9,998 bases of DNA, from positions 1-9,998 of the forward strand of contig JAGHVP010000113.1 of assembly GCA_018064305.1 (NCBI GenBank), given 5' to 3'. The stretch is from Candidatus Equibacterium intestinale (GTDB lineage: Bacteria > Bacteroidota > Bacteroidia > Bacteroidales > UBA932). Of the stretch, positions 1 through 7,089 are shown piece after piece. A program made the position numbers and the translations under genes. Under the pieces are notes generated by a model, which saw nothing but the letters and a program-made list of their open reading frames with translations, searched no databases and was not told the DNA's origin. Every line of letters starts with the position of its first letter. Within the stretch, counting starts at the first letter, position 1.

Positions 1-3
1 GGA

Positions 4-61
4 TTTTGAATGCGGAATGAAGGAGCGTAGCGGGCTACGTGACTGAATGACAAATTCAAAA
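4..61. repeat. Nested inverted repeat in the gene-free left end
   Basis: The arms TTTTGAAT (4-11) and ATTCAAAA (54-61) are perfect 8-bp complements. Inside them lies a second perfect inverted repeat, CGTAGC-GG-GCTACG (26-39). This nesting suggests a structured RNA or a mobile intergenic repeat rather than chance. No open frame of useful length covers it, and the neighbouring gene to the left is outside the window. The rest of 1-183 is A/T-rich with no gene or convincing promoter. What the element does is unknown. The pairing is seen directly; the idea that it is a dispersed repeat is inference. Confidence 0.4.
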
Positions 62-183
62 GACGAAACAAGACACATAAAGATTACCAAGTTATTTTTT
101 ATGAGTTGCTAAATATATCTTGACATGGCATGTAGTCTCACACACGCATGCAATACAGCAAAGTTTAAAAGGCATAACCCGAT

Positions 184-229
184 AAAAACAACAGAGCCGC
201 ATTCATACGGATGCGGCTCTGCTGTTTTT
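184..229 (-). terminator. Rho-independent terminator of the 243-1679 gene
   Basis: On the minus strand, 13 nt after the stop codon, a perfect 10-bp stem AGAGCCGCAT/ATGCGGCTCT (arms 211-220 and 193-202, 8-nt loop) is followed by a T-rich tail. The stem extends outward through a further C-G pair and a TGTTTTT/AAAAACA arm with one mismatch. The symmetric A and T tracts mean it could also stop transcripts arriving on the plus strand. Confidence 0.85.
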
Positions 230-242
230 ATCTATCGTGCGG

Positions 243-1679
243 TTAGTTGACAGCACGTATTGTATATCCTGCTGCACGGTGATTAGGACCTACTTGAGGA
301 GCATCAATTTTGTTGAAACCGAGGTAATATGCCATTGAAGGAGTAGCTGTTACAAGACTTGAAGACCAATAGTAACCGGTTGATTTAAGACCGGCTGTAT
401 TTTTTTCATTTACTTTAAACAGACCTGAAAAAGGAAGGAAAATCCAGTTTTCAGTATATCCTTCCTCAAGACCTGTGAACTTCATGCCGGCAACACCCTC
501 ATAGGTTGTAACTTCAGCCTTGCACTTTGTAGGGTCAACCAGAGTCTCAAACTCTGCAGCGGTGGGAAGACGCCAGATGCCGCCCAATATGGCATGAGCC
601 ACATCATCACTCTCTTCGAGAGTTGTAATATTATCCACATTACCGAAACTAGCCTTGACATTGTATTTGGTAAGTGTCAGGTTTGTACCTCCGCACCATT
701 TGTAGTCTGTCCATGCATAACCATCGCCCTTTCCACTCTTCAAATGACCAGCGGCATCCTGTGCATAACCGGCTTCGTAGTATGTTTCAACGTCACCCCA
801 TGCAAAGTAGTCACCGTAATCCTCAATTCTCTCTGCACCGATATTTGTGGTTGCCCAGAAAGGACCGTCTTTCCAAAGCTGAACACCGGAGTGCTCGGGA
901 ACGGTCATGATGTTGTATGCGTTGTTCTTTCCAACCTTGTCTGCGGGAACTGAATTGTTCACGTCACCGTCTGCAGTTGTGAGTGTGAACTCGCAGTTAG
1001 CTGCCGTGGTGCCGTTGAGCATGCCCCAGAAATACACCTTGCCGTTGTCTTCATGACCTGTCATCTTCTTGCCTGCTACGGGAGTGGCTGAGAATACGAG
1101 GTCTGAAGAGAGAGTCACGCACTCATAAGCATCAACTATGTTGCATGCAAGCACATCGCCATCAGCTGCAATTGAAGTATTTACTGCATACTGAACATAA
1201 CCATCGGGAATACGCATTGAAAGCCTGCCGATCACTACACCATCTTCAACAGTGTAGGCAGCTCCGCTGGCGCATGAGTAATAAACGTCGCCACCGTCAA
1301 TTGTCCAGCTGTCGCCTGAGAAGACAGGAGTCTTGCTGCCGAGGTAGGGAACATATACAGCTGCCATCTTGCCTGATGTTCCGAGAGCACCGGGGGCAAG
1401 ATATGAGTTGGGTGTCCATGCACCATCATTATATTCAAATTCAGCATAAGCATCTCCAATCAGGCTGCCACCCTCCGGTTTGAAGAACACAAACACCTTC
1501 TCTCCGTTTGTCCAGCCAACCGTTGCATCTGCCTTTGTATCGCTGAAGCCACCTGCTGCGATGCTGAAATCAAACTTGTATCCTCCGTTCAGTGAACTTT
1601 CATCACTGTTCTCCTTCACTGTCTGGCATGAAATTGCAGCTGCAGCAACTGCCACAAGCATAAGAATTATTTTTCTCAT
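243..1679 (-). CDS. Surface lipoprotein: fimbrillin-like N-terminus and FISUMP/DUF1566-type C-terminus
   Basis: 478 aa. The ATG at 1679 opens a lipoprotein signal peptide (MRKIILMLVA...AAIS) with lipid-accepting Cys18, followed by an acidic stretch (KENSDESS) typical of exported Bacteroidota lipoproteins. Residues about 33-260 resemble the beta-sandwich fimbrillin-like family, with the common TKA...WTNGEKVFVFF opening near residues 48-66. Residues about 267-478 match the Fibrobacter succinogenes major paralogous (FISUMP) or DUF1566-like fold: WATTNIG at 275-281, YFAWGD at 291-296, WRLPTAAEF at 369-377, GYYWSS at 435-440 and GYTIRAV near the C-terminus. The product is probably anchored in the outer membrane and surface exposed. 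FISUMP domains have no established biochemical activity, so no binding partner can be named. The gene has its own promoter and terminator and appears monocistronic. Domain calls are from motif recognition and were not checked by a profile search. Confidence 0.85.
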   Translation of the reverse strand: MRKIILMLVAVAAAAISCQTVKENSDESSLNGGYKFDFSIAAGGFSDTKADATVGWTNGEKVFVFFKPEGGSLIGDAYAEFEYNDGAWTPNSYLAPGALGTSGKMAAVYVPYLGSKTPVFSGDSWTIDGGDVYYSCASGAAYTVEDGVVIGRLSMRIPDGYVQYAVNTSIAADGDVLACNIVDAYECVTLSSDLVFSATPVAGKKMTGHEDNGKVYFWGMLNGTTAANCEFTLTTADGDVNNSVPADKVGKNNAYNIMTVPEHSGVQLWKDGPFWATTNIGAERIEDYGDYFAWGDVETYYEAGYAQDAAGHLKSGKGDGYAWTDYKWCGGTNLTLTKYNVKASFGNVDNITTLEESDDVAHAILGGIWRLPTAAEFETLVDPTKCKAEVTTYEGVAGMKFTGLEEGYTENWIFLPFSGLFKVNEKNTAGLKSTGYYWSSSLVTATPSMAYYLGFNKIDAPQVGPNHRAAGYTIRAVN

Positions 1680-1702
1680 AGTCTTGTTGTATAAGTAACG
1701 TG

Positions 1703-1733
1703 CAAATTTAGATAATTAATGGTTAAATATCAA
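1703..1733 (-). promoter_or_regulatory. Bacteroides-type promoter for the 243-1679 gene
   Basis: The minus strand reads TTG (1731-1733), 20 nt of spacer, then TAAATTTG (1703-1710). This fits the Bacteroidota housekeeping promoter pattern of a -33 TTTG-like element and a -7 TAnnTTTG element. The spacing is within the usual range. The start codon follows 23 nt after the -7 box, leaving a short leader. It lies within the 81-nt gap after the nuclease gene, so the downstream gene is probably transcribed independently. Confidence 0.6.
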
Positions 1734-1760
1734 CACGAAATCAACAAAAATTTTCTGCAT

Positions 1761-2552
1761 TTAGTCAAATATCTCGTTGAGGATGGCGGCGAGACGGATT
1801 CCGCCGCGGAGAAGCTGCTGCTCCACTACCGGTGTGCTTTCAGTGACATAGTCGTATGACAGCTTGGAGCCCACGGGAGTCTTTTCATAAACCGCTTCGG
1901 CAATCTCATGCGTCTCCTTGCACCAGTCGTCGGGAGTGCCCTGTGAAATCAGCCTGATCCCGGCCCTGCCGGCAATGTCTATCTGGTCGGCCCATTCGGT
2001 GTAGGTCCATTTATGGGCAGCCTCTACAATGTCAGTATCCCAGATTGCGTGCAGGTTCTTTCCTTTGTCGAAAAACTGTACCTGCCATGTGTTGCCTCCC
2101 TTGTCGTATTTGCGTGCGGCATGCATCGGGCAGTGCACATCCCCCACGAGGTGGACGAGCATCTTGAGGGCAAGCGCTTCAGCATCTTTGTTGAGTTCAC
2201 CGCTCTTCAACGCCGCCACCTGCGCATTGATTGCTGTGACAACATCCCCGGACTCACACAGTTCGGCCGTTTCGTAGGTTTCATCGGGGTCAATGTCTTT
2301 GTAATGCCAGGTCTTGGTGTAGGCAAACTCTGAGGTATGGCTGGCATTGTCCATCCAGTTGGCCCAGTAAACGATTGACTTGCCGTCAAGGATTCTGTCG
2401 ATTTCCTTGGCGGCTTTCTTGGTGAGGTGGCGTTCGGCGATGGAGCATGTCACGTCATGCCCTTTCTGCCCCCATGCACCGGCTTTTGCTGTGCCTGCAA
2501 CCATTCCGGTACACACGGCCAGCATCAGGAGAAAGGTTTTCTGTGATTTCAT
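1761..2552 (-). CDS. Secreted S1/P1-type zinc nuclease
   Basis: 263 aa from the ATG at 2552. An in-frame TTG three codons upstream (2561) is possible, but the ATG gives a cleaner signal peptide. Residues 1-26 are a Sec signal ending AKAGA, so cleavage exposes Trp27. S1/P1 nucleases use the amino group of an N-terminal Trp as a zinc ligand. All nine trinuclear-zinc ligands of nuclease P1 can be placed with matching local spacing: W27, H32, D68, H83, H134, D138, H144, H168 and D172 (motifs WGQKGH, WMDNASH, TWHYKD, HLVGDVHCPMH, HAIWD). The family cleaves single-stranded DNA and RNA and often removes 3'-phosphates. Here it would act in the periplasm or outside the cell, perhaps for nucleotide scavenging. 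It is unrelated to the flanking lipoproteins, and an internal LAVC does not make a good lipobox. Confidence 0.93.
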   Translation of the reverse strand: MKSQKTFLLMLAVCTGMVAGTAKAGAWGQKGHDVTCSIAERHLTKKAAKEIDRILDGKSIVYWANWMDNASHTSEFAYTKTWHYKDIDPDETYETAELCESGDVVTAINAQVAALKSGELNKDAEALALKMLVHLVGDVHCPMHAARKYDKGGNTWQVQFFDKGKNLHAIWDTDIVEAAHKWTYTEWADQIDIAGRAGIRLISQGTPDDWCKETHEIAEAVYEKTPVGSKLSYDYVTESTPVVEQQLLRGGIRLAAILNEIFD

Positions 2553-2558
2553 GGCTGC

Positions 2559-2590
2559 CAAAGGTAAGCAAATATTCCAAGAGATGAAAA
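2559..2590 (-). promoter_or_regulatory. Possible promoter for the nuclease gene
   Basis: The minus strand has a perfect -7 match, TACCTTTG (2559-2566), with only TTTT at the -33 position 20 nt upstream (2587-2590). The box ends 6 nt before the ATG at 2552, so a transcript from it would be nearly leaderless. The -33 part is weak. The nuclease could instead be read through from upstream. Confidence 0.25.
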
Positions 2591-2594
2591 TCGC

Positions 2595-2639
2595 GGTCAG
2601 GAAATGTTCATGGTGCTGGCAGACTCCGGAATCCTGACC
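2595..2639 (-). terminator. Possible hairpin at the end of the lipoprotein array
   Basis: Immediately after the stop codon of the 304-aa lipoprotein gene, the minus strand has GGTCAGGA (2632-2639), a 29-nt loop, and the perfect complement TCCTGACC (2595-2602). It is followed by GCGATTTTC rather than a long T-run. It may be a weak terminator or a 3'-end stabilising stem separating the array from the nuclease gene. The long loop lowers confidence. Confidence 0.35.
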
Positions 2640-3554
2640 TTACCATGCATTGATTTCACCATCGAACATCGGTGAAAGAAAAACGGAGAATTCTCCCTTT
2701 GCTGTCATCAGACTGCCTATGATGTTTGTACGGAAATTTGCCTTGAGCGGAACATTTTCGCAAGAAGTGGCAATGACAGCACCATTTGCACTTTTCACCT
2801 CAATATCCACGGCCGACACCGACTCTCCTGATTGAGGGAATACATAAGTCATTGCAAGCGTGCGGGATCCGTCGGCTACAGATTCCCCATATAAGAGAGC
2901 ACCATTGACTGTAATGTGTACCGGTTCACCCATAGCCTTACCCTCGCGGACATCGAAGCACGTACAACCGCTGACGCTGTAAGACACGCTCTTGGGTGCA
3001 AACTCCTCTGCAAAAGTCATTTCAGCGATTGCCGGCAAGTCCCGGGCAATAATATTCAGCTGAGCCAGGGGTCTGCGCAGAATCAGCCGTGTTTTATATC
3101 CGGCTTCAACCCTGCATCCCAACACACAGTTGCAGAACGCATCGGCGGCATCGTCATTGCCTCTTTCAGGCTGTAGCAGCCTGACACTCTTCAGAGATTC
3201 GGTAGAATAATACAGATCGCCTCCATCTGCCGTGCCACAGTCAGCCCAGAACAGAAAATCGTAAGTCTCTTCAGGATTGAGGTTGACATCTATAAAGGAA
3301 TATTCCCTGGTTCCAGATGGAGCTGTCATGACAATTGTCTTGTAAAGATTATCTCCGTTCCAGATCTGAAGGATGCAGCGGTTGACATTTGCCGCTGCCC
3401 CATCGCCGTCGGCGGTGGCTTTTGTGAGTCCATCATCCATACTTACGCTGATGGATATGCTCGCGGAATCCTCTCCCTGAGCAATTGAGAATTTGCTGCA
3501 GCTGCACAGAATTGCTGCCACAATCAACGTAAGTATGAACGATATCCTCTTCAT
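2640..3554 (-). CDS. Fimbrillin-like (DUF6562-type) lipoprotein, domain-only, cysteine-rich
   Basis: 304 aa. The signal peptide (MKRISFILTLIVAAILCS) ends in a lipobox with Cys19. The rest is one copy of the N-terminal domain shared by the next three genes upstream: DGDG...NRCILQIWN near 49-66, YDFLFWAD at 98-105, RRPLAQLNIIA at 160-170, and NVPLKANFRTNIIGSLMT at 267-284 near the C-terminus. It has no passenger domain. It starts 14 nt after the stop of the 314-aa paralogue, so the two are probably cotranscribed, and it lacks the hairpin leader found before the other three. It is the most diverged copy and unusually rich in cysteine: residues 60, 106, 141, 143, 147, 197, 199 and 265 besides the lipidated one. 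Assignment to DUF6562 is from memory. A role as a surface or fimbria-associated subunit is inference. Confidence 0.85.
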   Translation of the reverse strand: MKRISFILTLIVAAILCSCSKFSIAQGEDSASISISVSMDDGLTKATADGDGAAANVNRCILQIWNGDNLYKTIVMTAPSGTREYSFIDVNLNPEETYDFLFWADCGTADGGDLYYSTESLKSVRLLQPERGNDDAADAFCNCVLGCRVEAGYKTRLILRRPLAQLNIIARDLPAIAEMTFAEEFAPKSVSYSVSGCTCFDVREGKAMGEPVHITVNGALLYGESVADGSRTLAMTYVFPQSGESVSAVDIEVKSANGAVIATSCENVPLKANFRTNIIGSLMTAKGEFSVFLSPMFDGEINAW

Positions 3555-3568
3555 TTGTGCACTATTTA

Positions 3569-4513
3569 TTATTGCTGACCAGCCGGATTGTGATTGATTT
3601 CATCAATCCATGCCGGTTTGATTTCCACGTTGACAGTTCCTTCCACAGTTAGTAAAGAGCCCAGAATATTGGTGCGATAATTCCTGCGCAACGGAACGTT
3701 TGAGAAAGTATAGTCTATGCTGTTGATGCCCGAAGTCTCGTTCTTTGCAGAGAATCCAACCTCCACCACATTGCCTTCCTCTGCGGGAGCAAGGAAATAA
3801 TCCATTGAAAGTGTGTTTCTGGCACCTGCCCCAGTCTTGTATGGACTGGCATATACAGGGGCCGTGTAGGTCACCTTCTTTGGCTCTGATACAGCGCCTG
3901 TCTTGACGTTGAAGACTGTGGGGACAGTCACGGCCAGGCTCACTTCCTCGGGGACGGAAGATATGAAATGACCATAGTCGGTAAACTGAGCCCTGAGTGC
4001 AGGGATATCTGTGGCAATGACGTTCAGCTGAGCGAAAGGGCGATACAGCAGCACATTCTGCGAGAAGGTCTCTGTCACGGTCTTGTCAGCAAGAGCCGCA
4101 TAAAAGGCATCGCGCTTGTCGTTTCCGCCAATATATGTACCGGCCATCTTCACTTTTGTGAGGTCTTCTGTATTATAATATGCCCCGTCACGGTTGTCAG
4201 CCCAGAACAGGAAGTCGTAGGTCTGGTCTTTGATGAGGATTATGTTCTCGAACTTGGCCTTGAGCCCACTCACCTCTGCTGTAGCTTCATAGAAAACCTT
4301 GCCGTTCCACCATACCTGCAGCTTGCACCGGTCGGCATGAATGCCGGTGCCGTCATTGTCTGACGATGCCTTGGTTGCAGCACCGCTGGAAAGGGCTGCT
4401 GTAAAGCTCACAGCAATGGTCTCTGCGCTCTCTGCAGGCTCGGGCACCTGCTCCTTTGCACAGCTTGCGAAAAGCAGTGCGGCACAAGCAAGAAGAAGCG
4501 ATACTTTTTTCAT
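3569..4513 (-). CDS. Fimbrillin-like (DUF6562-type) lipoprotein, domain-only
   Basis: 314 aa from the ATG at 4513. The frame stays open to an earlier ATG at 4546, but that would add 11 residues in front of a perfect lipoprotein signal (MKKVSLLLACAALLFAS, Cys18) and would eat into the conserved leader, so 4513 is preferred. After an acidic linker (EPAESAE) comes the family domain: DNDGTG...DRCKLQVWWN near 52-70, YDFLFWAD at 99-106, YRPFAQLNVIATD at 157-169, and NVPLRRNYRTNILGSLLT at 272-289. It ends soon after VNVEIKPAWIDE, the point where the longer paralogues continue into passenger modules. It is closest in layout to the N-terminal parts of the 805- and 887-aa proteins. Likely an outer-membrane lipoprotein; no partner or ligand can be named. 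Confidence 0.87.
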   Translation of the reverse strand: MKKVSLLLACAALLFASCAKEQVPEPAESAETIAVSFTAALSSGAATKASSDNDGTGIHADRCKLQVWWNGKVFYEATAEVSGLKAKFENIILIKDQTYDFLFWADNRDGAYYNTEDLTKVKMAGTYIGGNDKRDAFYAALADKTVTETFSQNVLLYRPFAQLNVIATDIPALRAQFTDYGHFISSVPEEVSLAVTVPTVFNVKTGAVSEPKKVTYTAPVYASPYKTGAGARNTLSMDYFLAPAEEGNVVEVGFSAKNETSGINSIDYTFSNVPLRRNYRTNILGSLLTVEGTVNVEIKPAWIDEINHNPAGQQ

Positions 4514-4529
4514 AACGATTTGTATGATT

Positions 4530-4585
4530 ATTTGTTTTTGTTTCAATCAGCTCCCGGGAAGGCGGTCAGGCCCGCCCGGGAAAAA
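4530..4585 (-). repeat. Leader repeat with 28-nt hairpin, copy 1
   Basis: This lies between the stop of the 805-aa gene and the start of the 314-aa gene. The 28-nt G+C-rich core (4553-4580, plus strand CCCGGGAAGGCGG...CCCGGG) can form 9 pairs: CCCG/CGGG outside and GGCGG/CCGCC inside, with a 4-nt bulge and 6-nt loop. On the minus strand it is preceded by TTTTT and followed by GGGAGC and GAAACAAAAACAAAT, 39 nt before the ATG. The T-run is on the wrong side for a minus-strand terminator. A role in mRNA processing, stability or translation is inference. Confidence 0.75.
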
Positions 4586-4602
4586 TGGTTCTATTCAAAC
4601 TA

Positions 4603-7020
4603 TCAGTTCAATACGCCAATGGAAGGATTCCATTCTTCACCGTTTTTGGTGTTACCGGAGATTAAAGTATTCTCAGGTTTTGCTTTCAGAGTTAAAGTGG
4701 CCGTATCGCCTGTAATCGTATTGTTCTTGAATGTAAAGGTGAAATCAGTGTCCTTGTTTGCATCCATAACCTTGACGATATCACCTCCTGAGAACGTGCA
4801 ATTCTGTACATCAAGTCCTGCAATGTTGCCACTGTTGATCAGTATTGCCCAAGAGAACATGTTTGTAACCTGACAATTCGAAACCTTGAGAGTAGTTCCG
4901 GGAATCTGACCGTTCGTATAGACGAAGTACCTGATATCCTTGCATGAGCAGTTCTTGATTTCAATTGTTCTGGGCTGCGCGGTTTCTGAAGGCTCAATGA
5001 AAATGGCTGTCCTGTTCTTGGTATTGGGACCTACGAATTCGCAATTCTGGATAAGAAGGTTCTCAACCTTTGCATCCTTGCTGATATCAATGAATCCATT
5101 ATTGAAATCTGTGCCGCTTATTGCCTGGATAGCAGGTGTGAACTCTTCCAGAACAAGCCCCTTGATGTCAGCTCCTGCAGGGATGGATATCTTGTCCACG
5201 ACCACATTGTCGGCCTGCTTCAAAGTGACGTTTTCTGCGAGGGTGGCAGGTATGACAATATTGCTTACGCTCTCTTCCACTATGACCGTAGCACCTGCAA
5301 CTGCCTCATCAAGAGCCTTCTCTATTGCATTGCCGAAGGTCTTGACTGTGATGCCCTCGGCGGTGTTGCTTTCATCAACTGTGCCTTCGAGGCAACGTCC
5401 CACGATTGCGCCCACATTGTAGTCTTTCTTACCGTAGAAGTTCACGGTCTGATCAGCCGTGATTGTGCAATTCTTGACGATGTTGTTCTTGATTTCGGCG
5501 CACTTGACAGCACCCGCGATGCCTCCGAGGTCACGGTATGCCTTGATGGCCAGGCCTTCTACGGTGCAGCCGCTGATTTTGCATGCATTTGCGCCATATC
5601 CAAGGAGTCCGCCGACCTTATCGCCGTTGTCATATCCTGTGCCGGTCTTTTCAGGTGTAGAAGTGACTGTGCCGTTCTTTACCATACAGTTTTGAATGGT
5701 TGCGATTCCGTCAGCCACATAGCCTAACAGTGCAGCACCGAAGTGAGCGCTTGATACATTGACATTCTCGAGGGTGACATTCTTGATTACGCAGTCCTTT
5801 CCGGTGCCGAAAAGAGCGGCAGATGCATAATCCTTGGTGTTGTCGCTGCATTTCAGGTTCATAATCTTATAGTTGTTACCGTCGAATGTTCCCATAAATG
5901 CAGTACCGGGATAGCCTGATACGTTTCCTGCAGGTGTCCACTCGCCGTTGTTCAGGTCGATGTCCTTTGCGAGCTTGACGGTCTTGCCTGCGAATGTGTT
6001 GCCGTTATTGACCTGCTGTGCGATCCAGGCGAGTTCTGAAGGAAGGCTGATTGTGTAAACGTCATTCTCGGGGGTAACGGGAGTGATCATACCGGCACTC
6101 CAAAGCTCCTCATTATATTCCGGCTCATTCCAGATAGGGATAATCTCAACGTTGACAGTAGCATCGTTGCTGAGAAGGTTTCCGGAGATATTGGTGCGGT
6201 AGTTGCGCTGCAGGGGAATGTTTGCAAAACTGTAGTCGACAGCCACTCCGTTTGATTTGAAGGTGAATGTGAGGTCTTTGAGCTCCTTTTCGGCTGTTGC
6301 AAAGAGGTAATCCATGAAGATGGTGGTCTTGGCAGCATGAGCAGAGAAATCGGCGTAGCAGCTTGCAAGGGTAAGCTCTGTGTTCTGTGCGCCTGAGGCA
6401 GTACCTGTCAGCACGTCAAACTTGGTGTAGGCCTGGCATGAGAGCTTGAAATCCTTGGGAATGTACTTGCTGTATTCACCTGCAGTGTTTGCAGCAGACA
6501 TCTGGGCGTAAATCTTCTTGAGGTCCAGAGTCACCATGTTGATCTGGGCAAATGGACGGTAGAGCTTTGCAGTAATCACATTGCCCATCGCGGGAGTGTA
6601 GTCAGTCTTAGCAAAGAAAGCGTCGCGTGAATCAAGTCCGGCCACATTGGAGACAGTTTTCACCTTGGTAAGAGTGTCTGTGTCGTAAGAACCCTCAGTG
6701 TCTGCCCAGAAGGCAAACTTGTAGCTCTGGTTCTTGATGAGGATAAGGTTGAATGTGTTGGTAAGGCCGCTCTGGCCGGTCTTTTCCTGACGGTCATAGA
6801 GCTTGTCCTGAGCATCATAAACCTCCATAATCCAGTGGTCAACCTTGGTGCCGTTGCCATCATTGTCCCAAGAGGCCTTTGTCTGCTCCTCGTTCAGGAG
6901 TTGGGCCACCACTTTAACGTTCACAGTCTCACCGCTATTGGCAGAGTCTGAGATCTGTTCCTTTGCACATCCTGCCAGAAGCAGAACTGCAGAAGCGAGA
7001 ATAAGTAATACTTTTTTCAT
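4603..7020 (-). CDS. Large lipoprotein: fimbrillin-like domain, GLUG-like repeats, then beta-helix
   Basis: 805 aa. The signal peptide MKKVLLILASAVLLLAG is followed by Cys18. Residues about 30-300 are the shared domain: DNDGNG...DHWIMEVYDAQ at 52-71, YKFAFWAD at 100-107, YRPFAQINM at 154-162, and NIPLQRNYRTNISGNLL at 267-283. Residues about 320-560 are a GLUG-like module: DIDLNNGEWTPAG at 353-365, FDGNNYKIMNL at 379-389, then repeats with VGGLLGYG, LGGIAGAV and VGAIVGRC between IKNVTL/IQNCMV/ISGCTV strands. Residues about 563-805 form a right-handed parallel beta-helix, with an NC-x-F/V ladder at 659-662, 690-693, 715-718, 740-743 and 766-769, a coil of roughly 25 residues. The protein should be anchored by its lipid with the elongated helix projecting outward. 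Such folds serve in adhesion or polysaccharide binding. No catalytic residues are apparent, so an enzyme is not claimed. Confidence 0.9.
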   Translation of the reverse strand: MKKVLLILASAVLLLAGCAKEQISDSANSGETVNVKVVAQLLNEEQTKASWDNDGNGTKVDHWIMEVYDAQDKLYDRQEKTGQSGLTNTFNLILIKNQSYKFAFWADTEGSYDTDTLTKVKTVSNVAGLDSRDAFFAKTDYTPAMGNVITAKLYRPFAQINMVTLDLKKIYAQMSAANTAGEYSKYIPKDFKLSCQAYTKFDVLTGTASGAQNTELTLASCYADFSAHAAKTTIFMDYLFATAEKELKDLTFTFKSNGVAVDYSFANIPLQRNYRTNISGNLLSNDATVNVEIIPIWNEPEYNEELWSAGMITPVTPENDVYTISLPSELAWIAQQVNNGNTFAGKTVKLAKDIDLNNGEWTPAGNVSGYPGTAFMGTFDGNNYKIMNLKCSDNTKDYASAALFGTGKDCVIKNVTLENVNVSSAHFGAALLGYVADGIATIQNCMVKNGTVTSTPEKTGTGYDNGDKVGGLLGYGANACKISGCTVEGLAIKAYRDLGGIAGAVKCAEIKNNIVKNCTITADQTVNFYGKKDYNVGAIVGRCLEGTVDESNTAEGITVKTFGNAIEKALDEAVAGATVIVEESVSNIVIPATLAENVTLKQADNVVVDKISIPAGADIKGLVLEEFTPAIQAISGTDFNNGFIDISKDAKVENLLIQNCEFVGPNTKNRTAIFIEPSETAQPRTIEIKNCSCKDIRYFVYTNGQIPGTTLKVSNCQVTNMFSWAILINSGNIAGLDVQNCTFSGGDIVKVMDANKDTDFTFTFKNNTITGDTATLTLKAKPENTLISGNTKNGEEWNPSIGVLN

Positions 7021-7031
7021 AATGATTTGAT

Positions 7032-7086
7032 ATTTGTTTTGTTTCTATTGGCTCCCGGGAAGGCGGTCAGGCCCGCCCGGGAAAAA
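7032..7086 (-). repeat. Leader repeat with 28-nt hairpin, copy 2
   Basis: This lies between the 887-aa and 805-aa genes. Its 28-nt core (7054-7081) is identical base for base to copy 1 at 4553-4580. The flanks are also conserved: the minus strand shows TTTTT before the stem, then GGGAGC and GAAACAAAACAAAT after it. The stem ends 33 nt before the ATG at 7020 and begins 8 nt after the stop codon of the upstream gene. Identity between two copies 2.5 kb apart points to recent duplication, gene conversion or strong constraint. Confidence 0.75.
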
Positions 7087-7089
7087 GGA

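Noticed and set aside
61..183. Promoters or a small gene in the left intergenic stretch
   Set aside because: Minus-strand sequences such as TAAACTTTG and TAATCTTT only approximate TAnnTTTG and have no matched -33 element. No frame encodes a plausible small protein.
1761..2552. Nuclease as a lipoprotein via LAVC at residues 11-14
   Set aside because: Val before Cys is a poor lipobox, and signal cleavage further on exposes Trp27, which the S1/P1 active site requires as its N-terminal residue.
1761..2552. Nuclease as part of an antiphage or toxin system
   Set aside because: It has a Sec signal and the S1/P1 fold typical of secreted housekeeping or scavenging enzymes. No immunity, sensor or helicase partner lies nearby.
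3569..4546. Longer start at 4546 for the 314-aa lipoprotein
   Set aside because: The ATG at 4513 gives a standard MKK lipoprotein signal aligned with the paralogues. The earlier ATG lies in the conserved leader repeat.
4553..4580. Leader hairpins read as rho-independent terminators
   Set aside because: On the minus strand the T-run precedes the stem and the sequence after it is GGGAGC plus an A-rich tract. On the plus strand the stem is followed by A's. Neither direction gives a stem followed by a U-tract.
4940..5422. Plus-strand open frame of 160 codons, and similar ones at 594-953, 3968-4363 and 8423-8851
   Set aside because: They lie wholly inside strong minus-strand lipoprotein genes with signal peptides and conserved motifs. 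Their translations show no recognisable domain and no promoter or leader is seen.
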